Assembly (NCBI RefSeq): GCF_030936135.1
Contig: NC_082599.1
Span: forward strand, 61,478,551-61,542,550
Origin: Gavia stellata
Lineage: Eukaryota > Chordata > Aves > Gaviiformes > Gaviidae
Reading direction: 5' to 3'
DNA: 64,000 nt
Below are positions 47,683 to 58,500 of the stretch, in pieces. Position 1 is the stretch's first letter. Each line of letters opens with the position of its first letter. The position numbers and the translations under genes were made by a program. The notes beneath the pieces are model-generated. The model did no database searches. It saw only the letters and a program-made list of their open reading frames with translations, and had not been told where the DNA came from.

Positions 47683-47751
47683 ATGAGCGGTGAGGCGGAG
47701 GAGCGGCGGCGGGGGACGCCAGGAGGAGCATTTCTTCCCCGGGGTTTATGA
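47683..47751 (+). promoter_or_regulatory. Upstream ORF overlapping the ADCY1 start
   Basis: A 22-codon ATG-initiated frame begins at 47683 and ends with TGA at 47749-47751, so its stop overlaps the first ADCY1 ATG in an ATGA arrangement. The uORF start is in a weak context (T at -3, A at +4). If the mRNA starts upstream of 47683, this frame could restrain or tune translation, with leaky scanning or reinitiation at the strong-context second ATG, 11 nt after the uORF stop. The uORF is seen directly; its presence in the mRNA and its effect are inference. Confidence 0.55.
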
Positions 47752-48410
47752 ATGGCACTGACATGGAGGAAATACCGTTTCAGAAAGTCAAGACCAAGAG
47801 GAAGAAGTGCTGCCACTGCTGCTGCTCCCCGCCGGCCGCCGCGGCGGCGGGAGCCGGGCTGGGGGACCCCCCTCCCCTGCTGCTGCTGGATGCCATCGCC
47901 TGCGAGGACGAGTTTGACTGCAAGGAGCTGGAGGCTCTCTTCCAGAGCTACAACCTGAAGCTGGAGCAGACGTCCACCCTCAAGGCGCTGGCCGTCCTCA
48001 TCGTGCTCACCGCCAGCCTGGCCCTGCTGGAGCTGCTCTCCGGCCCCAGCCTGACCATCTCCAAAGGCTCCCACCCGGTGCACTGCATCATCTTCCTCTC
48101 CCTCTTCATCGTCACCAATGTCAAGTACCTGCAGGTCACCCAGCTGCAGCAGATCGTCAAGCTCACCCTGCTCTTCAGCTTCACCTTCTCCTTCCTCTGC
48201 TGCCCCTTCTCGCTCGGCGCCTACGGCATGGAGCCCCCCAGCGCCCCCGAGCAGGGCATGTGGCAGCTCATGCTGGTCACCTTCGTCTCCTACTCGCTGC
48301 TGCCCGTCCGGACCCTGCTGGCCATCGTCTTCGGGCTGGTGGTCTCCGTCTCCCACCTCATCGTCACCGCCGCCTCCGTCAGTGCCAAGCGGCAGCGGCT
48401 CTGGAGGACG
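47748..48410 (+). CDS. ADCY1: Adenylate cyclase type 1, exon 1 (5' coding part only)
   Basis: ADCY1 is a plasma-membrane enzyme that makes cAMP from ATP and is stimulated by Ca2+/calmodulin, mainly in neurons. This exon gives 221 residues. From about residue 52 they follow the vertebrate ADCY1 N-terminus as I remember it: an acidic/Cys ELEALF block, LKALAVL, KGSHPVHC, VTNVKYLQV, EQGMWQL, VTFVSYSLLPVRTLLAI and KRQRLWRT. Predicted membrane helices lie near residues 78-99, 108-125, 136-155, 171-187 and 190-211. The sixth helix and both catalytic domains must be on later exons. The frame leaves the exon in phase 0 after codon 221 (ACG), before a GT donor. An in-frame TGA at 47691 excludes a longer N-terminus in this exon. 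The first ATG (47748) has a weak context (T at -3, A at +4); the second (47763, residue 6) has G at -3 and G at +4 and may be the main start. Residues 11-26 are polybasic then Cys-rich, unlike the Gly-rich human N-terminus. The open frame runs on to 48608, but only through intron. Confidence 0.96.
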
Positions 48411-48416
48411 GTGAGA
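48411..48416 (+). other. ADCY1: Splice donor of ADCY1 intron 1
   Basis: The exon ends in ...AGGACG and continues GTGAGA, a good match to the vertebrate donor consensus. The break falls after the Trp-Arg-Thr residues that, in the family as I recall it, precede the sixth membrane helix. Downstream the sequence turns into low-complexity GC-rich DNA with no cyclase similarity, which supports a true exon end. Confidence 0.9.
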
Positions 48417-48418
48417 GA

Positions 48419-48477
48419 GGGCCGGGCCGGGCCGGGCACTGCAGCACCGCACAGCCGCGCCGGGCGGGCGGGCGGGG
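48419..48477 (+). other. Two G-quadruplex-type motifs just inside intron 1
   Basis: Four GGG tracts separated by CC occur at 48419-48436, and four G-tracts separated by single C at 48462-48477. Both fit the strict G3+N1-7 pattern on the non-template strand, so they would be present in the nascent pre-mRNA. They start 8 and 51 nt after the splice donor. Intronic G-runs near donors are a known class of hnRNP H/F-binding splicing enhancer. Folding here is inferred. Confidence 0.6.
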
Positions 48478-48949
48478 AGGCGCGGAGCGGCCCCGGGCGG
48501 CGGCGGAGGTTGTCCGCCGGTCCCCCGCGCAGCCCGCCGGGGCAGCGCCCGGTGTGTCCCCGGCGGGGAAGGGCGAGCGCGCACCTGGGCGGCGGGCGGG
48601 GTCGGTAGTTCCCGAAAGTTGCCGGGACGCGGCGGGGAGAGGGCGGCTGCCGGGAGACGGGGCCTCTCGGCTTGAGGAGAACCGGCGGGCGGCTCGGGGA
48701 GCCGCCGGCGCCGCCGTTTGCACGCTGAGGCGGGTTGCGGGGCACCGTATGCACCGGCAGTGCGGCTCCGGGGCGTGTAAATAACACCGCTTGCCTCGGC
48801 ACAAACTTGGCACGGGGCGGCAAGCTGCCCGCCCTGATAACGCTTCGCTCGACCCCATTGCCATCCTCGCCGGCTCTCCCAGCCGTGGAGCCTTCGCCAC
48901 AGCCCGTCCCGGGGGAGGGGGGGGGCTCTGCAGGAACGGTGGGACGCCC

Positions 48950-48967
48950 CGGGGGGGATCCCCCCCG
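48950..48967. repeat. 18-bp perfect palindrome in intron 1
   Basis: The sequence CGGGGGGGATCCCCCCCG reads identically on both strands, with G7 and C7 arms around a central GATC overlap. It lies about 540 bp after the donor, and a GGGGGAG9 run sits just upstream at 48911-48925. It may be a chance product of homopolymer drift in the island. Confidence 0.85.
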
Positions 48968-51900
48968 CGCTGCGCTGGCAGCGGCCCGGTGTCCCTGCGG
49001 TTTCCCCCGGGCAGCTGCTGCCCCCTCGCCGCAGCCGTTACCTGCTATGGCAGGGAACTTCCTAGCGGTTCCCTTTCCCCTCCGAATGAAGCCAGCAAAA
49101 CCTCCCTCTGCAGCAAGCATCTTTGGAAACGTGCTGCTGCACTCTCCCCCCCTCCCCCGAGTAGCTATTTATAGCCCTGCAGGGCTTTCTCCGGCTCCTG
49201 TGGTCTGATGGGCCGCACTGGCAGGAGGAGGAGAAGATGCCGGGGCTGAGAGTCGGGGTTTGCCGCTTCAGGCGCCGTGATGCGATGCCTCTAAAGCGCT
49301 GGGAAAGAGCAATCGAAAAATTTTGGCGTCCTCCCTCCTATTGCATTGCTGATGCCTGCCCTCCGGGGAAGCGCACAGGTTCTGGGGTCTAGGTTGGCGT
49401 TCAACAACAATTTAACGCGTAACTGCAGTACTTTGTGCATTACTTCTGCTGAATCCTGGGGTTATTCCCCGTGGCTGCAGAAGGCCGTGTTGCGATGCTA
49501 GGATGCACGCAGTTGGCACGGGCACAAACGCTGCCATAAGTGGAATCGCACACCTTTGCGCCCAGAACCGTGAATTCCTCCTTACGTGCTCGCCCTGGCG
49601 TGACATACGCGCGCGCGCTGGAGATGTGCAGGGACAGTCACAAGAGCGGGGTTACTGAGACAAACAGGATTATTCGTGGCTTCGCGCTGCTGAGCTGGCG
49701 GACAAAATAAATTGTATATTTTGAAGGGGAAGAGAGAGATAAGCTGAGCTTTATGATTTACCCAGATAATCTGATGGTCTATTTTTAAATGCGTGATTTA
49801 GAGTTTCCATGAGAGGGAGAGCTGATGTAAACGCAGGAGAGGAGCCTTCCTTAAAAGCATCCGAAAGGATGCTAAAAACACTAGAATATTTCTCTTTGAG
49901 TGGGGCTGAAGATAGCTGTTTTTACTGGAGTACCACTTAGTTTTTCCGGGAGTCCAGGCTATCCTGCCGGCACACCGAGGCAGGTTTTCCTTCATGCCAG
50001 GCTGCAGCTCAGCATGGCACCTGCTGTTTGAGACGAACAACGTGAAGAAGCTGACAAGGACGTCTGCTCGCTAAATGATCTGACCGAGGGCTCGAACGTG
50101 AAATGTTTTGAAGAGAGGAAACCTGCTAACTTACTTTCTCTGCACTAGTTTAACTCGGTCATTCAACAGGCGAGAGGCTGGCTTAAAAATACGTAGAAAC
50201 AGTCGACCGTCGGCTGATGTAACACACGGATGTTTCTTCTTCATCACCTTCTCCCCCCCACCGAAGTAATTTCAGTAATATGTATGCCGTCCCCAGAGCA
50301 GAATGCTTTGCTGATAACGGGAGGCAGAAACCAGCTCTGAGTCGGGGAGCAAAATAACTGGTCTGTGAACTTGCGGCGCATAGAAAGGCACATTGATTTG
50401 TCACATATTTGCAAGCAGAAGGTCTTCTGATGTGAAGACTATATCTGTGTATGGAAGGGACGCTTCCCTTACAAAGAAGGGGTTTTTTGGTTATTTTTTT
50501 TCCCAAAGAAGAACTTCACAATGGTTGGAAATTTAAAGCCGTGTAAAGGCCGCATCGTCTCAATTTTATTAGCCTGGCCTGAGAGTAGCCCAGCCCTTTT
50601 TGTAAAGGCTGGAATGGATGCTGGCTCGCAGTCAGGATCTGCTTCCCAGCCACGGGATTTTATCAGGACCATCCTGGTGCTCGTAGACATAGCGTGCAGG
50701 CAGCCTGCCAGGGAGGCTGGACTGCTCCGGGCAGAGCTGCAGTAGCGTGAACGGCTCTGTTCTTTCTCCCAACCCCTTGCCCTCCCCAGCCCCAAGCAAA
50801 CGGGTGAACTTCAGTCCTTAAACAGAAATCCGCTCTATCCAGAAGTGTGGGAGCACCTGCGCCAATGGCTGAGGCCAGCGTTCTGTTAAAGAAGCCTTTG
50901 ATTTTTGGGTGATTCAGGCAGGGAAACAATTTTATTTTTGTTTGGCCTGAGCTTTAAGAGAGCGCGCCTCTAGTAACTTCCGTTGAAGTTAAACTGGCAA
51001 GTTAAGTTGTCAGCCAGACCAAGCATTTCATGTTGAATCAAGTTCAACCCATTAAAAACTGGGCATAGCCAAGTTAAGGAGTTGGTTCTGAAGTGGGCTT
51101 TTGGATACACATCTTCTCTTCTGTGCTAGCTGGGGAATCGCCACGTGCCAATCTTGGAATGCCAAAGCCTCGCTGACTTCAGTAGCGCTGAATCGGACCC
51201 TGGGGGGGTCCCATGGCATGCTTAAAATTTGCATTCATATAAACGTACAAGTACTTCAGCATATTAAACCCAATAGATCAGCTCATTGTGGGAGAAGTTT
51301 GTTACGAGGTCTAAGCAGTAAAGCACGTTTAATTTGCCGGTGATAGTTTTCTGACAGCACAGTGTTGTTTGCGGGTGGTCTGTGGAGATTGCAGGCTCAT
51401 TTTTTCTAGGTCTCTTCGCCATTAAATGTCACGTCATGTCATGTCAGAGTTGAGACACACGTATATGTAAAAGCAAGAGGAGAGGAGGAACGCGGGTGCA
51501 GGGAGGCAAAGAGAGCCGGGGGAGTAACATGGCAGAACTTGAGCTTCATCTTTGCACGCCGTAGCTGGTTTTTCATCACGTGAAAGGTTCCAATCTGTCA
51601 ATCTGTCCTGCTCGTTTCTTAAGAGAAATGTATGTATGTATATACATGAATAAGTGGAATATTAAAAACATACAAAGTACTTGCGGGCAACCTTGACCCC
51701 ATTCGGAATAAGTTTATGGCAAAAGGCCCGCTGGCTTCACAGCTGGTTTTGCGTGTCTTACTGTGGTAGGGCTGTAAATAGCACGTGTAGCCAATAGCGT
51801 ATTGGTCACGGTAGTCGGACTCTTTCACTTCTTTGGAGAAATGGAACAAAATGCTCATGCCATATAACGTGACAAGGTATCCACGGGCAGCCGAACCTAC

Positions 51901-54780
51901 AAATGAAGTTTTAACAGCTTGGACCTTAGTCTCTTTTGGGTCTTTTTCCCCCCTGCAGCTTCCAGATGTATGTTAGGTGCTTCAGAGCAGTTACAGAACT
52001 ACACAACCCTGCGCCGCGGAGCGTAGTCTGATTTTTGTCGTGATGCGGTGAGTGGGTGTTAGAGCCATTAAGGCCAGATGGGGTGAGGAAGGGAAAGGCT
52101 GCTCACAGAAACTACTCGGTGGCGGCATGTGCACAGTTTCATGGCTGCCTGGTAAATAATGTTTTTTTGTCCCTCTGAATGTCTTTGTCCCCTTGGTTTT
52201 TTTAAAAAATGTATGCTTATTTCCAGAAAATTCAAAAGCGAATCATACACCAACAAAGTGCCCTCACACATCACAGAAATCTTTGTGAAAGAGCAAATCT
52301 TTTGTGAAAGCCAAAGTTCCAACATGAATAACAAAGAGCAGAAGAAAGAAAGGTGCCATCATAAATTAGTGAAAAAATACTTTTTTTCAGCAGTGTGGTA
52401 AAGTAAATGGTGTAGTATTTTTCTGGCTGCATTTAAAACTGGGTTTATGCATGTATCTATTTATTTGTATGATTAGCGCTTCTATTGATTCAGCAAGTAC
52501 CAAAATTCTAGCGGGGAATGGGTAGACTATGAAAAGGACAACGTGGAGAAACTGGTAGCAGCTCTTTAAAAGAATTTATTTAATGCTTACACTTTTATTT
52601 TATCATAACTCTTTGCAGGTTAGTGTGATAGTAGTCTGGAATATCACAAGGAATTATCATGCCAAAGTTCATCTTCTGCTAGTGTTGAAAATGTAATTAA
52701 TGAACACATCACTGACAGAACTGTTAACTCCACACCTTCGTCTCTCACACAGAAGGTAGAGTCTAGCAGCCTAATAAAAAGGGCTGCAAATCAAAGTCGT
52801 CTCAGCTCCGTTGTCATTATTATTCGGTGCGAAGCTCGGGTTTTCTCCTTCATGCATATAAAGTGCTGCTGAGTACTAGTTCATTCTCTGTGGTGCTTTT
52901 CAAGTATTAGTATCAAGAATAGCTCTAGTATTGCAAACGTATCTATGCGTTAATAATCTGTTTGAATTCCCTGTTTTCCTTTCTTTCCAAAGATTGGGAC
53001 CACAGTTCTTAGAGATTCTCAATATCTGTGTGTAACCCCTAACTTGAAGCTGACATTTAGTCCATATTAAAAGACTGGCAAAACTTTTGGTTTTTCCTTC
53101 TTAGTTAAAGTGGGATTTTAATCTTCGTTTGTGGCGTGCAGATTGCCAGGTATTGACCGCTGTCCTTTTACCTAGGGGCTGAAGTATAGGATTTGCTATG
53201 GTATGTAGAGCTCCGTGTCTTTTTCCACGTAGAGATTAATATGCTCTTGGCTTCCTGAGTCTGCAGGCTGCTGACACTGCCGCTCTTCATGGGTTTCGAG
53301 ACAATAACAGCATGCTGATGGTTGTGCACGCTTGAGAAACAAGAAGCCTTTGGGAAGCTGGCAAGAATCATACAGACTTGGAGAAACAGTAAATAACAAA
53401 TAATTTATCCGATAAATTTAGTTGGTTTTCTCCTGCTTAACAGCCCGGGGAGAATGCAGCTTCCCTTCAGCGGATGTCACCATATTCACAATTTTGTAAG
53501 AACTTGATGGTTTTGGTAGCAGTTCGTTGCAGTGATTTGTCATACGACCTTTGCATGGACACCTGCGGCTAGTGTATTACTGTTCATATTGCAGTAACGC
53601 CTGTGGGTCCCCATGTCGGACCGGATGCCTGTTAACTAGTCCAGTGGATAAATGCATGCCAAAAGGACAGACTTTCTCCTTGGCTCCACCTCTTCCTCTC
53701 CCAATCTCTACTTTTTGTTTGGAAAAAAACTTCCTATGGAAATGTATGTTGAATTTGCTAATGGTAAGCTCTGACTGACTTGTCAAACATCTCTTAACAT
53801 ATCTTAGTCTTGTTAAGCTCAAAGTCTTATTTATTGTCAAAGAGGAAATTCATCTTATAGAAAGCTAGGAATTGATTTTTTTTTTAGTGTAACTGAAATC
53901 TTAACTGGCTAATCAAAGAATCATTAACAGGCTAGACGGCATTATTACCAAAGAAAAAGAGGGCTTCTATGCAGAAAATGTTTTAATAATAATAAAGCAG
54001 CTAACACCATTACACAGTCACTTGGTTTCTACCCTCTGTCCTTGATATTACGCTCACCCTTTCCCCTGCTTCTCCAAGTCCTAAGGTTGGTGGCTTCATT
54101 CTGGTGGTACCTGTGTTGGCAGCAGCTGGAGTCCTTCACTGGAAGGAAGGGGATGTTCATGTTAATGGTTTCTTCTTTGCTCTAGGCTCCACTTGGGAAC
54201 ATTTTTTACAAGTTTGCTAACATGCATTTCTCTTTATTGGTCTACAGCTCCATGTTGCATCCAGATTTACTATATATGGTGCCTTTTATGTGTGTTAGAT
54301 ACTTGTTCTTCATTCTCTTTGTTACACCTAAACCCAGTTTTGTCTATCCTCAGGTCCGTGTTTCTTTAGCTGACCATTGGCGAGTCTTTTTAAAGCTATG
54401 GGTGTTGTCTTCAGTACCAAGCCTACGCCCCATCTTTTGTCATCCAGTGCCTGTACTCTTCTACACCATCTCCTGTGTCTCTGCTTCTCAAGGCCTCTGC
54501 TATGTTCCCTTAGGCCTATAGCTCTCCGTACTACATCATCATGTTATCGTCATAAAACCGTTGCGCTAGCGTACAAAGATAAGCAAAAGTAACACAAATT
54601 AGCTACGGACATCTGGTCAATTAGGAAAAATTGCGGTTATGTCTAAACCAGGTAAAACAAAGTGCAGGGAGGTCAAAAAACGCGTAGCCTGAGAAGCTGA
54701 ACTTTTAGCCCAGAACAAACCTGACATGCCTCAGTCCAGAGGTCTTGGAAAATCAGTACAAAGCTTTTGGCTTTCTATCT

Positions 54781-54820
54781 AGCAACGGCAATACAGTAAT
54801 AGCAACGGCAATACAGTATT
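54781..54820. repeat. 20-bp direct tandem duplication
   Basis: AGCAACGGCAATACAGTAAT at 54781-54800 is repeated at 54801-54820 with only the last two positions differing in order (ATT instead of AAT at the end). This looks like a recent replication-slippage duplication. Confidence 0.9.
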
Positions 54821-55145
54821 ACAGGGCTGTATGGTTGCAGTCCTTGTTACTGTGTGTGTGGTTTAGACTGTCTCTGTGTGTCGTCTTACTGTTTTCGTTT
54901 TAGTGCTAACATAGTGGGCCAAATGATGGCTTCATTTCAAAATGGTAAAATGTTACTGTCTAGACCCTGGTTAATAGCAAAACATTGCATGTAATGTTAT
55001 TAATTAGGGACTGTATTTAATTCACATACTTACTGTGTGAAAAAGCGGGTTTCGTATGTGTTTGTGCAGCTCAGAGCTCAGGGGCTCCCAATTTGTGTTG
55101 AACGATCTTTGAGGCTTTTATGGGATAAGTTATTGAGGGTTTCTA

Positions 55146-55179
55146 TTCCTTCCCTCCCTTCCCTCCTTTCCTTCCTCTT
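55146..55179. repeat. Short polypyrimidine tract
   Basis: Thirty-four consecutive pyrimidines (CCTTCCCTCCC-type) lie on the + strand of ADCY1 intron 1, about 170 bp before the CR1 fragment. No AG acceptor with a downstream cyclase exon follows. Confidence 0.9.
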
Positions 55180-55346
55180 GTTTTCTTTCTTGAACATGTA
55201 ATTTTGGATCTATTCAGTGCTAAACTCGTATGAGAAAATTTCGAGAATAGGGACTAGTTGTCCTTGATGTGATCCGCCATTTCTTTTTCTGGATTCAAAT
55301 GTCTAAATTTTTTTTCCCCCATCTTGTTTTCCCCAGTTATTATTAT

Positions 55347-55529
55347 AGAGAGTGGTGAAACACCGGAATAAGCTGCCCAGGGAAGTGGTGGAGTCACTGT
55401 CACTGGAGGCGTTCAAAGAACGTGTAGATGAGGCACTGTGGGACATGGTTTAGTGGGCATGGTGGGGTTGGGGTGATGGTTGGACTTGATGATCTTACAG
55501 GTCTTTTCCAACCGTAGTGATTCTGTGAT
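55347..55529 (+). mobile_element. CR1 LINE 3' end within ADCY1 intron 1
   Basis: Begins AGAGAGTGGTGAAACACCGG (ORF2 end) and runs through the conserved TTTAGTGGGCATGGTGGGG stretch to GATTCTGTGATC. Same subfamily as the 14.4 kb copy, with moderate divergence in the coding part. It lies in the sense orientation of the host gene. Confidence 0.94.
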
Positions 55530-58500
55530 CGTGCAGTGCCTTGCTGGACAGAACCAGTGTAATACAAAATGCAGCTGGTGCAGGTTTCAGGTTCTTTTCA
55601 TCTACTTTAAACGCAGCCCTGAATGTCTGCATGTCTATATTAGATGGCCCTTACTAACCAGAGCAGTTTTCTTTCTAGCTTTTTCTTATCTCATTCTGTC
55701 AGTTTAGATGCGTTGTATTCTTACATGCTAAATTCTGCTGTTGCTATTTCGGAAGACATCAGCTAGCATAAAATAATGTTTTCTGTCTATGGCGGTTAGT
55801 TACTGTCTTTTACTTCCTTAGATTCAAAAGGCCATATACTCCTGTCTTCCCTGCAGGAATAGAGTAGTACAAAGCATAACTAAAATGCGCATGGCACGGA
55901 TGGAAAGAGGGAGATGAGCCACAACAGTGTCGTTCCTTGTTGCTTGCAAGCTCTTGGTTGTGCCAATATGGAATAATTGTTAGAAAGTCTTTCATGAGTG
56001 TGGCAGAGGGATGGCATGGTTTCATGTTCCGATTAATGCATTATACGTGGTAAGAAAATTTCATCTAGGACTTAAAATGTTCGTGGTTTACAACTCTTGA
56101 ACATTGCTGAGAGGAAGAAGTCGGGCAGTATTGACTCCTGCCAGTCCCTTGCTGTTGGGAAGAGGAAGCGGGAGAGGCTGGTTCAGGCTTTGGGGCTGAG
56201 CTCGGTCTTTGGCTTGCTGTGACGGGTGGGCCTGAGACAGCGTCAAAGAGGATGATGTAACCCCTATGTTTTGTTCTAAAATTTCTGAAGTACGTGATTT
56301 CCTTTCTTACTTTCTTCCTCTGGGAAACTTTTCATGGCAGAAATTGGCTTTGCTTCAAATTTTTAAGATATGTACCTGGAGAAATTTGAGAAAACAATAT
56401 AGTTACTATTCTGTCCACCTCTTTGTTCTGTATTTGGAATAATCAAAGACAATAGCACTACCTTTCATTTACTCACATGTAATCTGGGCAAAGCAATTCC
56501 CTTCAATGCAGGTTAATATAAAAATTTTAGTCTATACAAAAGTACAATAAATATAATACAGGAATATTTATTCTGTATGAACTTCCACGTGAGCTGATTC
56601 CTGAAAGAAATAAATTCACCGGATCTATTATATGTACAGAAAAGCTGTTTTCTCCAGCAGGATTTGAAATAATGAAAAATCCCCAACACGTGGATCTAGT
56701 GTGGCTCTAAGGCAGGCAATAAAGTGCGACAAAGCTGTAAGAGATATAATTATTTCTTTAGTTGCGGTTCAGGAATAACAGAAGTCCTTTGTCATCCAGA
56801 GATGCATGTTGCAAGAAATCATCTAAGCGTGGCTAATATGAAAAATGTCACAGAACAATATCCCACTGTAACACCACCTTTCAGACGTTCGTTCTGCAGC
56901 AAGGTGTTCGTTATTGGATTCAGTAACAAGTGGTTGTGCATCCTCCTATACAACCTTATAGAAGTAAACAGCATTAACTGTTCTTTTCAGTGATTAGCAC
57001 GGAAAATTAAGGGGTGCTTATAGCCAACCTGACAGGTTTTCTTTTTTGCATAGGTTGCTCATTCGTACAGTGTGAGAGCAGAGAAATGTTTTTCAATTTC
57101 CCTAAATCTGCTTATGAGTCTCTTTCAGAAGATGAAAAGTAATTATCCACCCCCACAAAATTAGGAAATGAAATAACACTAATATACACAGATGTAAAAG
57201 AGATTTACATAAAATATATCCTTAATGTGAAGTATCCACAGCCTGAAAAAGAATACTGTCCTTGAGCAGAACTTGTGAAATTTGGTCATGCGAAGTTGAG
57301 AATAGCCCTATGCCTTTGAAGTAAAGAATGTCTGTCTTTCTGCACCGAGTTTGAGTTACTCTGTATAAAATACAATAAAATACAAAATGAAGCTTGGAGG
57401 TAAACTGATCAATGTTCGTCCAAAGGTGAAGGATATAGGCTTGAGCCTCATTTCACTTTTAAACACCAAAAACCATCTCACAGGGCTTTGGGGAGATTTA
57501 CGTCATGTGCCAGAAATTCTTCTTGCCTGTAATAATTTCATCCCAGACCGGTTTAACTAAAAGGGCACACCATTTCACGTGACCTGTGGAGGAAGCCAAG
57601 ATCTGTTTGTTTACTTCATGACATGGAAGAAGTAATGGCCGTGGAAGGGAACCTCTCCTTATGGGCAAGCAGGCCCGTGAGAGAGGGAAGCTGTACCGGG
57701 ATCAAATTCCCAGCGTTGCAGGTCGTCTCCGGAGCCTGCTCCGCAGCCTTCTGTCCGCAGCCTTCTGTCGAGAGTTGGGTGCTGCTCCTTGCCTGGGATT
57801 GTGGGTCACAGAGCTTGGGTGCTACGCTCTGGAAATTGAGGAGGATCACCGATGTCCGGTGTGATTCCGGGTCTTGGACTCCGCAACCGTTGTGCCGATG
57901 GCTCTGCTGATTCATGCTGGTCGAATGCAAATCCCCTGTAGCGGGGCTGTGGGGGTTGAAGTCCGTGGTTGGATTAGCTTTGATGAGTGCTCTATCTGTC
58001 ATTCATCTATGCTTTGAAATACAAGGAGTAATGACGCTTTTCAAAACAGAGAGACAACCTGAGCGTTATCTCCGTGTTCAGTGTGCGAGTTTCCTCTTCC
58101 CACCCCAAGTTCTGTAAATGACAGCGGTGAATGATGGCTGCTTGGGTTCCCCCAGACGGAAAGTTTACATGAGCTTCTCCAGGCAGCCCTCTCTCTATTT
58201 TAGGCAGCGGTAGATTGAGGAGATTGCAGCCGAGTTAATTTGCCTCATCTGTTAGTCAAAATAAACCGCTTTATTAATAGTCCATTTCTTCTTGCTTACA
58301 CCGTTAAAAAGATCAGTCTGATTTTTCCCTTTGAAGAGAGCACAGCCTGAAGAGGGGATTCCTATTCTAAACTGCAGTTCACAACATTGGTTAATATTAA
58401 CACAGGGGCTGAAACGGCTTTGGCAGGCGGGTAACGTGCTTTTCTAACTGCGAGCGCGTGCTCTTCTTATAACAGCTTCTGGAATATCCTTCACTGAAAA

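Larger units (their letters stand above)
46950..49210. promoter_or_regulatory. ADCY1: CpG island covering the ADCY1 promoter, exon 1 and start of intron 1
   Basis: From about 46.95 to 49.2 kb the base composition changes sharply to GC-rich with frequent CpG, while the flanks are AT-leaning. It includes GC-box (Sp1-type) GGGGCGGG at 46984-46991, polyalanine and polyproline-like coding triplets, T18 at 47250-47267 and C14 at 47394-47407 in the presumed 5' flank or UTR. I see no convincing TATA box, as is common for CpG-island promoters. The transcription start cannot be placed by eye; it should lie between about 46.9 and 47.68 kb if the uORF is transcribed. Edges are by eye, to about 100 bp. 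Confidence 0.85.
49211..55346. other. Intron 1 sequence, nothing else recognised
   Basis: Composition falls back to that of the flanks after about 49.3 kb. A CACGTG E-box occurs near 51577 and scattered short simple repeats occur (for example TATGTATGTATATACAT near 51630). No exon, CR1 or RNA gene was recognised before the 54.8 kb duplication. Confidence 0.6.

Noticed and set aside
47541..48584. 347-codon open frame on the minus strand across ADCY1 exon 1
   Set aside because: It mirrors the GC-rich exon on the opposite strand; its composition (Gly/Asp/Glu/Gln-rich low complexity) and exact overlap with a clear ADCY1 exon mark it as a shadow.
48411..48608. Extension of the ADCY1 frame to 286 codons
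   Set aside because: Similarity to ADCY1 stops at the consensus GT donor at 48411; the remaining codons are Arg/Gly/Pro-rich intron read-through.
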